The position numbers and the translations under genes were made by a program. The notes below the pieces were generated by a model. That model worked only from the letters and a program-made list of their open reading frames with translations, did not search any database and was not told where the DNA came from. From an uncultured Actinomycetes bacterium (lineage in GTDB: Bacteria; Actinomycetota; Acidimicrobiia; Acidimicrobiales; Ilumatobacteraceae), in assembly GCA_903858075.1 (NCBI GenBank), contig CAIOHI010000158.1, positions 1-9,848 on the forward strand: a DNA stretch of 9,848 nucleotides. The letters are read 5' to 3'. Shown in pieces: positions 1 through 6,292 of this stretch (positions are counted from its first letter, which is position 1; each line of letters opens with the position of its first letter).

Positions 1-2
1 AA

Positions 3-689
3 ACATTTGGCTGCGTTCTTTCGGTGGCTCTACGTGAAGAGATGTCGTCCGGACGGCAGGGTTCATTTGGTTATTTTTCTGCAATTGCTGAACTTCCACA
101 TGCGCTGGCTGCAACATCAACGCCATTGTCGCAGTGTGTTAGCCAGCACCTTGCTGCTGGTGGCCTATACGTATCGCTAGAGAGATGCCACGACGTTGCC
201 TCTATCGCATCATGGGTGGGTGAAATGCAATCGGAAGGAATATCTCCATCGCTTGCAGACAGCAAAATGCTCATCTTTACTGGCGTACTTACTGGGGCTG
301 AGAAGATGCCTCTTTTGTTGTCTTCTCGTACCGAAGTGCTTATTGATGCAGAGTCGTTACTGCAGTGGCGTATGAGTGGAAGTAACGAGATACAAAGCGA
401 TGAACTCACCGTGGAATCTCGCATCTATTCACAGCGGGCCTGGCGTGTGGTGAAGGCAACAGAATTTGGCATTCGTGATGAATTGGGCGATGCCGCTGTA
501 CGTGTTTATTTATTGGAGTGTGACCGCGAAGGGCTTGTGTATTTCACTACGAACCGCGGAGCTCGGGAAATTATCTTTGAATCATCTTTTGGTGGCGCGC
601 AAATACTTTCGGATAAGTATGAACACCTACTGGGTGAACTGACGTACAACCCCAGTGTTGTAGACGTGCGCAGTATTACTTCGTTGTAA
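3..689 (+). CDS. Unrecognised protein, 3' portion (open at left edge)
   Basis: The reading frame stays open to the window's left edge (first full codon at 3) and ends at TAA 687-689. In-frame starts exist at GTG 24 and ATG 42, but neither has a well-spaced Shine-Dalgarno sequence, so I infer that the gene begins upstream and is cut here. The visible part is at least 220 residues, soluble-looking, with no signal peptide or membrane segment. It is mixed in composition, with an acidic central part, a hydrophobic beta-like stretch (KMLIFTGVLTG) and a C-terminal segment rich in aromatic and acidic residues. I recognise no catalytic motif or domain and assign no function. It converges on prfC, with only five bases between the two stop codons. 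Coding is supported by length and by the absence of any better frame. Confidence 0.7.
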   Translation, partial: TFGCVLSVALREEMSSGRQGSFGYFSAIAELPHALAATSTPLSQCVSQHLAAGGLYVSLERCHDVASIASWVGEMQSEGISPSLADSKMLIFTGVLTGAEKMPLLLSSRTEVLIDAESLLQWRMSGSNEIQSDELTVESRIYSQRAWRVVKATEFGIRDELGDAAVRVYLLECDREGLVYFTTNRGAREIIFESSFGGAQILSDKYEHLLGELTYNPSVVDVRSITSL

Positions 690-694
690 CGCGG

Positions 695-2308
695 TTATCT
701 TGACGTGTCGGTATCGGCCAAAATAGGGGTGAGAGTGAGTTCTGGTTCGTCGGCTTCCAAGCGTTGCAGACGATACTTATTTTCAAAGAGGGCAACAAGA
801 GCGTTGTCTCCTCGCCTCAAAATGCGAATGCCACCAATGCGACGCAAACGGTCAACGCTCTTCTCATCGGTAATACGTATGGCCTGGTAAATAGCTGGGT
901 TTACCTCAACGGGCGAATTGAATTCGCTGGCGAGTCGGTAGGCAAAAACTTCAATTTGCAGTGCTCCAACAGCAGCCAAAATGGGCTCAGAGTCGGCAAG
1001 GTCGGGGTCGCGCAACACTTGCACAACGCCCTCCTCATCGAGTTGCGCAAGACCTCGGCGGAATTGCTTCACACGACCACCATCGGTGGGGCGAGCAGTA
1101 GCAAAAACCTCTGGGGCAAACCGAGGAACGCCAGGGTAGGTAACAGGGCTACTGGCAAAAATAGTGTCGCCAATTTGTAAGCCAGCAGCGTTAATGAGCC
1201 CAATGATGTCGCCCGGGTAAGCAACTTCAATTGTTTCACGGTCGGCGCCGAATGCTGTTGTTGCATATTTCGTGCTCACGGGTTTTGTTGTGCGCGAACA
1301 GGTTGCATCCATGCCGCGCGTGAACTCGCCAGAGCAGACCCGAGCAAAAGCCAAACGGTCGCGGTGGTTAGGGTCCATGTTCGCTTGCACTTTGAATACA
1401 AAAGCAGAAAAAGGTGTAGCAAGTGCGCGGTCGTTGCCATCAATATCGGTACGTGGTTTTGGTGCGGGTGCAATATCAATAACGGCATCAAGCAACATAC
1501 GCACACCGAAGTTCGTGAGTGCCGAGCCAACAAAAACAGGAGTTGATTCACCGGCAAGGAAAGACTCAACATCAACATCTGCCTCAATGGCGTCGAGCAA
1601 CGAGCAACTTTCTAGCGCAGTTGTCCATGCAGTACCTTCTTCTTCGGCAGCACGATCTACAGGAATAATTTCCTCAGGAGCTAATGAAGAACCACGGGCT
1701 GTGCGGGTAAAACGAATGTATTCACCAGTGCGTCTATCAATAACGCCGCGGAAGTCGCCAGGAATACCCACGGGCCAAGTAGCTGGGGTGGGGCGCAAAC
1801 CAATTTGTTTTTCCACTTCATCGAGAAGCTCGAAAGGGTCGCGCCCGGGGCGGTCGAACTTATTGAAGAAAGTAATAACGGGCAAGTTGCGTGAGCGACA
1901 TACTTGGAAAAGTTTCAGCGTCTGGGGCTCAATACCTTTTGCGGTGTCGAGCACCATGATGACCGCATCGACAGCAGCGAGCACGCGGTAAGTGTCTTCC
2001 GAGAAGTCTTTGTGCCCAGGCGTATCGAGCAAGTTGAACACGTGATCGCGATAGGGAAACTGTAAAACAGCCGACGAAATGGAAATGCCACGTTGGCGCT
2101 CAATATCCATCCAGTCAGAGGTCGATGCCTTGCGGTCGCCGCGGTTATGAACAGCACCTGCTTCTTGCACCGCGCCCGCATACAACAGGAATTTCTCGGT
2201 GAGAGTGGTTTTACCGGCGTCAGGGTGGCTGATAATGGCAAAAGTGCGCCGGCGAGTTGCTTCAACGGCGATATCGCCGGAGGTGGGTGAGGGGGCGAGA
2301 TTTTCCAT
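695..2308 (-). CDS. prfC: Peptide chain release factor 3 (RF3), translational GTPase
   Basis: RF3 is a cytoplasmic GTPase that ejects RF1/RF2 from the ribosome after peptide release. The 537-aa product (E. coli RF3 has 529) shows all G motifs: G1 SHPDAGKTT at about 27-35, G2 RGISI at 73-77, G3 DTPGHKDF at 95-102, G4 NKFD at 149-152 and G5 GSAL near 261-264. RF3-typical blocks follow: FKVQANMDPNHRDR (about 305-318) and the domain III stretch LDEEGVVQV through AVGALQIEVF (about 423-456). These separate it from EF-G and TypA/LepA. I chose ATG 2308. The frame runs on to an upstream ATG at 2410, but those 34 residues overlap the divergent cysteine-rich gene and lack homology to the RF3 N-terminus. 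From 2308 the distance to the first conserved block matches E. coli RF3 within a few residues. No strong Shine-Dalgarno is visible. The gene ends five bases from the convergent unknown gene. Confidence 0.96.
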   Translation of the reverse strand: MENLAPSPTSGDIAVEATRRRTFAIISHPDAGKTTLTEKFLLYAGAVQEAGAVHNRGDRKASTSDWMDIERQRGISISSAVLQFPYRDHVFNLLDTPGHKDFSEDTYRVLAAVDAVIMVLDTAKGIEPQTLKLFQVCRSRNLPVITFFNKFDRPGRDPFELLDEVEKQIGLRPTPATWPVGIPGDFRGVIDRRTGEYIRFTRTARGSSLAPEEIIPVDRAAEEEGTAWTTALESCSLLDAIEADVDVESFLAGESTPVFVGSALTNFGVRMLLDAVIDIAPAPKPRTDIDGNDRALATPFSAFVFKVQANMDPNHRDRLAFARVCSGEFTRGMDATCSRTTKPVSTKYATTAFGADRETIEVAYPGDIIGLINAAGLQIGDTIFASSPVTYPGVPRFAPEVFATARPTDGGRVKQFRRGLAQLDEEGVVQVLRDPDLADSEPILAAVGALQIEVFAYRLASEFNSPVEVNPAIYQAIRITDEKSVDRLRRIGGIRILRRGDNALVALFENKYRLQRLEADEPELTLTPILADTDTSR

Positions 2309-2333
2309 AGCAAACGCCGCGAGGCAGTGGTTC

Positions 2334-2339
2334 AACCTA
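2334..2339 (-). promoter_or_regulatory. Possible -10 hexamer for prfC
   Basis: On the minus strand TAGGTT fits the actinobacterial TANNNT -10 pattern and would place transcription start about 19 nt before the prfC ATG at 2308. No matching -35 is evident. The short pattern occurs often by chance, so this is only a candidate within the 67-bp divergent intergenic region. Confidence 0.2.
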
Positions 2340-2361
2340 CCGCAAACTCTCGCCTTCCCTG

Positions 2362-2377
2362 ATACCCTAGGGGGTAT
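2362..2377. promoter_or_regulatory. CsoR-like operator palindrome over the start of the cysteine-rich gene
   Basis: ATACCC-TAGG-GGGTAT is a perfect 6-bp inverted repeat with a 4-nt centre. It has the A/T-flanked C-tract/G-tract form of operators bound by CsoR/RcnR/CstR-family repressors (copper, nickel or persulfide sensors), and resembles the B. subtilis copZA CsoR site as I recall it. It covers a TANNNT hexamer (TACCCT 2363-2368) and ends on the ATG at 2376, so a bound protein would block a leaderless promoter. No CsoR-type gene is in the window, so the regulator would act in trans. The palindrome is directly visible; its role is inferred. Confidence 0.4.
2363..2368 (+). promoter_or_regulatory. 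Candidate -10 for a leaderless transcript of the 2376 gene
   Basis: TACCCT matches TANNNT, and its last base lies 8 nt before the A of ATG 2376. Transcription would then start at or next to the start codon. The only purine-rich tract upstream (AGGGGG) sits one base from the ATG, too close to act as a Shine-Dalgarno, which favours leaderless initiation. No clear -35 is seen. Confidence 0.35.
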
Positions 2378-2561
2378 GTGTAGAAAAGTGAATTGCAGAA
2401 AATGCGGCAAACCCAGTTGGGCCGGTTGTGGTGCCCACGTGGAGCAAGTGCTCGGTGATGTGCCAAAAAGCCAACGCTGTCAGTGTCAAGCAGAGGCGAA
2501 ACGCGTTGAACGTTCGGGCAAGACGTTCCTTACGAAGTTGCGCAAGAAGATCACCAAGTAA
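2376..2561 (+). CDS. Small cysteine-rich protein, putative metal-binding (61 aa)
   Basis: This 61-aa protein has six cysteines (C2, C7, C10, C18, C35, C37) and one histidine (H21), including a CRKCG CxxC knuckle, a WAGCG-AHV block and a QRCQC pair. The C-terminal third is strongly basic (Lys/Arg rich). The pattern matches a family of short uncharacterised proteins that I recall from many actinobacteria. The Cys/His spacing suggests a small zinc-ribbon-like metal site, but no activity is established. ATG 2376 is chosen because the conserved region begins right there; the frame extends upstream only across the prfC 5' end. It is the first gene of a probable operon, 39 bp before the thioredoxin gene, and a CsoR-like palindrome overlaps its start codon. 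Confidence 0.82.
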   Translation: MCRKVNCRKCGKPSWAGCGAHVEQVLGDVPKSQRCQCQAEAKRVERSGKTFLTKLRKKITK

Positions 2562-2600
2562 TGTGTAGAAAACCAACAACCCAAAGAAAAGCAGAGAGCC

Positions 2601-2969
2601 ATGGCCACCTTTAATCTCACAGCAGAAAAATTCGAAGAAACAGTGACGGCCGATGGCATCACCTTTATTGACTTTTGGGCTGAATGGTGCGGGCCATGCA
2701 AGTCATTCGGGCCAATCTATGAAACAGCGTCAGATGCAAATGCCGATATTCGCTTTGCAAAGGTTGATACCGAAGCCGAGCAAGACCTTGCTGGTGGTTT
2801 GCGCATCCAATCGATTCCCACCATCATGGCTTTTCGCGATGGAATATTGCTCTTTTCGCAGCCAGGAGCCTTGCCTGCAGCATCGTTCGACGAACTCATT
2901 GCTGCAATTCGTGCGGTCGATATGGACGACGTGCGTCGCCAGATCGCAGAGGCTGAAGCAACGGAGTAA
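2601..2969 (+). CDS. trxA: Thioredoxin
   Basis: This is a single thioredoxin-fold domain of 122 aa, cytoplasmic with no signal peptide. It reduces disulfides in client proteins through a dithiol pair and is normally recharged by thioredoxin reductase. The active site is WCGPC (W29, C30, C33) after the FIDFWAEW strand, with the cis-proline at P73 in QSIPT. The D24 position corresponds to the buried Asp of E. coli thioredoxin. It is slightly longer than E. coli Trx (109 aa) because of an acidic helical C-terminal tail (about 106-122). ATG 2601 follows a weak purine-rich site (GAGAG). It lies nine bases before the enoyl-CoA hydratase start and 39 bp after the cysteine-rich gene, so co-transcription is likely. 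The symbol trxA is by family; an actinobacterial genome may hold several paralogues. Confidence 0.93.
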   Translation: MATFNLTAEKFEETVTADGITFIDFWAEWCGPCKSFGPIYETASDANADIRFAKVDTEAEQDLAGGLRIQSIPTIMAFRDGILLFSQPGALPAASFDELIAAIRAVDMDDVRRQIAEAEATE

Positions 2970-2978
2970 GGTTCGATT

Positions 2979-3764
2979 ATGGGGACCTCGGAAACAAAAG
3001 AATATTGCATTGTTGAAAAGTCAGACCATGTTCTCACGGTTCGTTTAAATAGGCCTGAACGTCTCAACGCGTTGCATTCACTTGCTCACCTCGAACTCGC
3101 AGAAGTTTTTGACGACTATGAATCTGATGACAACATGTGGGTCGCAATTATTACTGGCGAAGGTCGGGGCTTTTGCGCAGGTAACGACTTGCGGTACCAA
3201 GCTGAAGGTGGAGTGAGGCACGCAACACCAAAAGGTTTTGCTGGTGTCACCTCGCGCTGGAACATGACCAAACCCATCATCGCGGCAGTCAATGGCGTGG
3301 CAATGGGGGGTGGCTTCGAAATCGCCCTTGCATGCGATCTCATCATTGCTTCCGACCAAGCAAAGTTTGCATTGCCCGAACCAAAGGTTGGTCTTGCAGC
3401 ATTGGCTGGAGGCTTACAACGTTTGTCACGGCAAATTGGCTCTAAGCGTGCGCTCGGCATGATTCTCACCGGTCGTCATGTAAGTGCTGCAGAAGGTTAT
3501 GAATTGGGTTTCATTAATGAAGTGGTGCCACACGACGAACTCATGGAACGCACCATGGTGTGGGTGAACCAAATTTTGGCGTGCTCGCCGTTGTCATTAC
3601 GTGCAAGCAAAGACGTGGTGTATCGCAGCTTGGATACCGCATCGTTGCAAGAGGCCATAGACGCCGATTATGAAACGGTACGAAAATTGAAAAAGAGTGA
3701 CGACTTCATTGAAGGTCCGAAAGCCTTTGCAGAAAAACGCGCTCCCAACTGGAGCGGTCACTAG
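2979..3764 (+). CDS. Enoyl-CoA hydratase/isomerase (crotonase family)
   Basis: This is a 261-aa crotonase-fold protein, the usual size for the family. It probably adds water to a 2-enoyl-CoA in fatty-acid or branched-acid degradation. Oxyanion-hole segments are visible: GRGFCAGNDL (about 62-71) and NGVAMGGGFE (105-114). The two glutamates equivalent to rat mitochondrial hydratase Glu144 and Glu164 are both present as E114 (GGGFEIA) and E134 (LPEPKVG), with the same 20-residue spacing. This favours a true hydratase over isomerase-only or hydrolase members. The C-terminus ends in the common AFAEKRAPNWSG block. ATG 2979 follows GTAAGG at a workable distance. It sits nine bases after thioredoxin and four before the kinase, in what looks like one operon. 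The substrate chain is not readable from sequence; the kinase neighbours suggest a product of 4-hydroxyacyl-CoA breakdown. Confidence 0.93.
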   Translation: MGTSETKEYCIVEKSDHVLTVRLNRPERLNALHSLAHLELAEVFDDYESDDNMWVAIITGEGRGFCAGNDLRYQAEGGVRHATPKGFAGVTSRWNMTKPIIAAVNGVAMGGGFEIALACDLIIASDQAKFALPEPKVGLAALAGGLQRLSRQIGSKRALGMILTGRHVSAAEGYELGFINEVVPHDELMERTMVWVNQILACSPLSLRASKDVVYRSLDTASLQEAIDADYETVRKLKKSDDFIEGPKAFAEKRAPNWSGH

Positions 3765-3768
3765 CGAC

Positions 3769-4845
3769 ATGGAAAGTGCAATTTCGCAGTTATTAAGGAA
3801 AGCCTTAGGTAACAACTGCGACATTGCTATTGAAGGTCTGTCGCCGATCCCAGGCGGATTCTCGCGTGAAACATTTAGTTGCACTGCACTGGTCACACAA
3901 GGGAACACAAAAGAGGTCTTGCCGCTCATCATTCGCAAAGACCCACCCGAGGAGGTCTGTATTCTTCAGACCAGTCGGGCAAATGAACACGAACTCATTG
4001 AATCTCTACGGGCGAATACCTCTGTGCCGGTCAGCCGCAGTTACGGCTACGAGTTAGACCCGAGTGTTTTTGGCAGCGCTGCAATGGTGCTGGAGCGTGC
4101 CGATGGAAATGGGAAGACATCGCAGTTGTTTAACGGTGGACCAGATGCCGACCAGGCCGAAGAAGTGATGCGCCACTTGTGTGAAGTGCTCGTTGAGTTG
4201 CATCAGGCAGATATTTCTGTCATTGACCCGCGAGGAATATTAGAAGATCCAAGAGGAGTAGGAATTCGCACGTCATCTTGGGATGAATACATGGATTCCA
4301 CCTTTGAGTACTACCTCTCTACGTACGACGACATTGTGTATGACCCGTCATCAATTATTCTTCTCGATGCTTATCTCACATTGCGCCGCAAGAGGCCAAG
4401 GCCGTTGCGTCTCTCTGTGGTGCACGGTGACTTCAACCCTGCAAACTTCCTTTATAAAAATGGCAAGGTTTCAGCACTGATTGACTGGGAAAATTCTCGT
4501 ATCGGTGACCCTCGTGAAGATTTGGGCTGGATGACCACAATGGACATTTTGAGTAATTCGCACGTGATGGATTATCCCAAAAAAGAGGGTGGTTTCATTT
4601 CGTATTACAACAAACTCACTGGGTGGAATGTCACAAAAGCAGAAGTGGACTACTTCACACTTTTCGGCAGTGCAAACATTGGAGTACCCGTGCAGTCAGC
4701 TATTTATCGGCGTATTGCGGGCGAGCATCGCCAGTTCATGCATCTATATCTCATTCAGTCGTCGGCTCCTGCTATTCCTTCGATGGCACAACTTCTGGGT
4801 TACCCAGGGTCAATTACAAGTGAAACAACGGGGGTTTCCTCATGA
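3769..4845 (+). CDS. APH-fold phosphotransferase, acyl-CoA-metabolism type (LvaA/ACAD10-11 kinase-like)
   Basis: This 358-aa protein has the aminoglycoside phosphotransferase (choline kinase-like) fold. Visible motifs are the nucleotide loop PIPGGFSRETF (about 27-36), IIRKDPP (54-60, K57 as likely ATP lysine), the catalytic loop HGDFNPAN (219-226, D221 catalytic, N226 metal) and IDWE (238-241, D239 metal). The GGxSRET and LRxDPP-like blocks are typical of the subgroup fused or adjacent to acyl-CoA dehydrogenases, such as human ACAD10/11 and Pseudomonas LvaA. Members of that subgroup phosphorylate 4-hydroxyacyl-CoAs rather than antibiotics. I chose ATG 3769, four bases after the hydratase stop; an upstream in-frame ATG at 3697 lies deep inside the hydratase. 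The TGA overlaps the next gene's ATG. The antibiotic-resistance label often given to this fold is unlikely here. The substrate is inferred from family and neighbours. Confidence 0.9.
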   Translation: MESAISQLLRKALGNNCDIAIEGLSPIPGGFSRETFSCTALVTQGNTKEVLPLIIRKDPPEEVCILQTSRANEHELIESLRANTSVPVSRSYGYELDPSVFGSAAMVLERADGNGKTSQLFNGGPDADQAEEVMRHLCEVLVELHQADISVIDPRGILEDPRGVGIRTSSWDEYMDSTFEYYLSTYDDIVYDPSSIILLDAYLTLRRKRPRPLRLSVVHGDFNPANFLYKNGKVSALIDWENSRIGDPREDLGWMTTMDILSNSHVMDYPKKEGGFISYYNKLTGWNVTKAEVDYFTLFGSANIGVPVQSAIYRRIAGEHRQFMHLYLIQSSAPAIPSMAQLLGYPGSITSETTGVSS

Positions 4846-5345
4846 ATACAACTCCAAGTATTGACGAGCTTCTTGAGGGCCTCATCTTTGCGCTCAGCGA
4901 TGAAATTCTTCCCTATCTCACTAATGAAAAGTCACAGGCAACAGCAGTGATGATGCAATCTGTTATTCAAGAGATACGACAACTCTTGCCTGTGTTTGAT
5001 GCCTACGTCGCTAAGGAACACAACGAGATGACCAAAGTTCTGCGTGAGGTGGCCTCTCTAGTAGGCAGCATTAACAGCGATGCGGCACTACGTATAAGCG
5101 AGCGGGGCTCAACGTTAGGCGCTGTAGTTGATGTGCCGGTTCCCGAGAACAACGATGTGAACAGTGCTCATCGCGCCCTGGGTTTTGCACTACAAGACAC
5201 GCTTCGTGACTTAGATGAGTTGCAGCGGAAAGGTTTTAGCGTTGCCGACGATGCTCTAGACACTGTCCGGTCATACCTGTATCCAACTTTTGTGCGTTAT
5301 GCGAATACTGTTTCCATTGAAGGCGGAATGGTAGGGCGAGGCTAG
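4842..5345 (+). CDS. Helical protein of unknown function, candidate LvaB-like kinase partner
   Basis: This 167-aa, acidic, mostly alpha-helical protein has no signal peptide or membrane span. Its ATG overlaps the kinase TGA (ATGA), and ACGGGGG lies about 8 nt upstream, so translation is probably coupled and stoichiometric with the kinase. The N-terminal block (SIDELLEGL, then EILPYL, about 6-26) and the C-terminal helix ending TVRSYLYPTFVRYAN resemble the layout of the small proteins (DUF6285-like, LvaB) that sit next to APH-type kinases in 4-hydroxyacid degradation loci. That resemblance is from memory and pattern only; overall identity looks low, and this protein may be longer than typical members. 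No catalytic motif is seen. It ends six bases before the convergent stop of the NTF2-like gene and is the last gene of the operon. Confidence 0.82.
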   Translation: MNTTPSIDELLEGLIFALSDEILPYLTNEKSQATAVMMQSVIQEIRQLLPVFDAYVAKEHNEMTKVLREVASLVGSINSDAALRISERGSTLGAVVDVPVPENNDVNSAHRALGFALQDTLRDLDELQRKGFSVADDALDTVRSYLYPTFVRYANTVSIEGGMVGRG

Positions 5346-5351
5346 GTTGCG

Positions 5352-6254
5352 CTAGGCGCTCGGAAGCGAAGCCGCGTCGTAGTAATCGGCGGCGTAAGTG
5401 ATGAACTGCCCGTCGGTGCGCTGCACACTTGTGCCGCGTGTGAGAAAAGTACGTTCACCATTGGGCTGAACAAGAATGTGCTGCCACTCTTGCACTGAAG
5501 TGGCACCGTTGGTGAGAGCAGGGCCCACGGCTTCGCGAACAACGTTCTCCATGTCAGCAAGGTGCGGGGAAAGCCAGGCAGCAATTGCATCTCGCCCTTG
5601 GAACTCACCGTGTACTGGGTCGATGTATAGCGATTCTGTGGGATGAAACTGGTCGCAAAGCCCACTGATATCGGTTGCGCCCCAGTGAAGGTCGGCAACT
5701 GAGTGATCACGTACCCAATTAACCACGGGTACGCCCGGAATATCGGCAACAGAACCATCGGGTCCGGGTTGGCGCATACTTGCAGTGTCGTACACATCGC
5801 ATGCTTGAGTGATGAAGCCGTCTACATAGCGGCGCACGCTGACGCCTTTCGGAAGAGGTATGCGGTCGTCGCCAAAGACGGCGAACATTTGCCATTCATC
5901 GAGCGTCCACGTGTCGCTAGCACGAGTAAATACTGCCGAAGGTTGTGTAGGGGTGAACTCGATGAAGTCAATTTCCTTCATCATGGGAATCAGCCAACCA
6001 CGAATACCTTCACGTCCGTACATCGCACCATAAATGGCATCGAAGTACATTGAGTCGTCTTGCGCCATGAGGTCGACCATGAGTGACACGCCGGCATGTT
6101 TGTGTTCGGGCAGACGTAAGGACGGATGCTCAAACATTTGCAGAATTTCATCTGCACTGAGCCCGGTAATACCAGCACTGACATATTGGTTATCATCGCT
6201 GCGGCTATGCCATGCCGACAAATATTGCTGTATGCACTCGTTGATATCTTTCAC
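5352..6254 (-). CDS. Tandem NTF2/SnoaL-like two-domain protein
   Basis: This 300-aa soluble protein is made of two related NTF2-like (SnoaL-type) domains. Repeat 1 (about 67-159) and repeat 2 (about 206-296) share, in order, a S(M/L)Y(F/I)D segment, GR(E/D)xIxxWLxP, a central EWQ, a RG/KG-x-SV-x-R strand and DGxFIT-xA-x-D-x-YD-x-AS. Such folds form a cone-shaped pocket used by isomerases, hydratases, cyclases or mere ligand binders. No unambiguous catalytic residue can be assigned. A leading region (1-66) holds a helical start. The start is GTG 6254, with GGGGG four to five bases upstream on the minus strand. It lies 38 bp downstream of the TetR gene on the same strand, so it may belong to that regulator's transcript. 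Its stop converges with the operon above, leaving six bases. Confidence 0.85.
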   Translation of the reverse strand: MKDINECIQQYLSAWHSRSDDNQYVSAGITGLSADEILQMFEHPSLRLPEHKHAGVSLMVDLMAQDDSMYFDAIYGAMYGREGIRGWLIPMMKEIDFIEFTPTQPSAVFTRASDTWTLDEWQMFAVFGDDRIPLPKGVSVRRYVDGFITQACDVYDTASMRQPGPDGSVADIPGVPVVNWVRDHSVADLHWGATDISGLCDQFHPTESLYIDPVHGEFQGRDAIAAWLSPHLADMENVVREAVGPALTNGATSVQEWQHILVQPNGERTFLTRGTSVQRTDGQFITYAADYYDAASLPSA

Positions 6255-6292
6255 ATTTCCCCCAAAATGTTGATAACAGGTATTCGCCTATT

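Noticed and set aside
1272..1991. 239-aa open frame on the plus strand
   Set aside because: It lies wholly antisense to prfC and has low-complexity Ser/Arg/Ala composition, typical of a shadow frame.
2309..2410. N-terminal extension of RF3 to the ATG at 2410
   Set aside because: It overlaps the divergent cysteine-rich gene and its promoter-like palindrome, and does not resemble the RF3 N-terminus; ATG 2308 gives the usual RF3 length.
3697..3768. 24-residue upstream extension of the kinase to ATG 3697
   Set aside because: It lies inside the hydratase coding region; ATG 3769 just after the hydratase stop fits normal operon spacing and the start of the conserved kinase fold.
3769..4845. Aminoglycoside resistance gene
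   Set aside because: The fold is shared, but the motif set (GGxSRET, IIRKDPP) and the hydratase neighbour point to the acyl-CoA-associated subgroup rather than antibiotic kinases.
5346..5362. GCGC-TAG-GCGC as a convergent terminator between the operon and the NTF2-like gene
   Set aside because: The stem is only four base pairs and no T-tract follows on either strand.
6268..6278. TGTT-GAT-AACA inverted repeat upstream of the NTF2-like gene
   Set aside because: The arms are only four bases and AT-rich; such repeats are frequent by chance and no second copy is seen near the TetR promoter.
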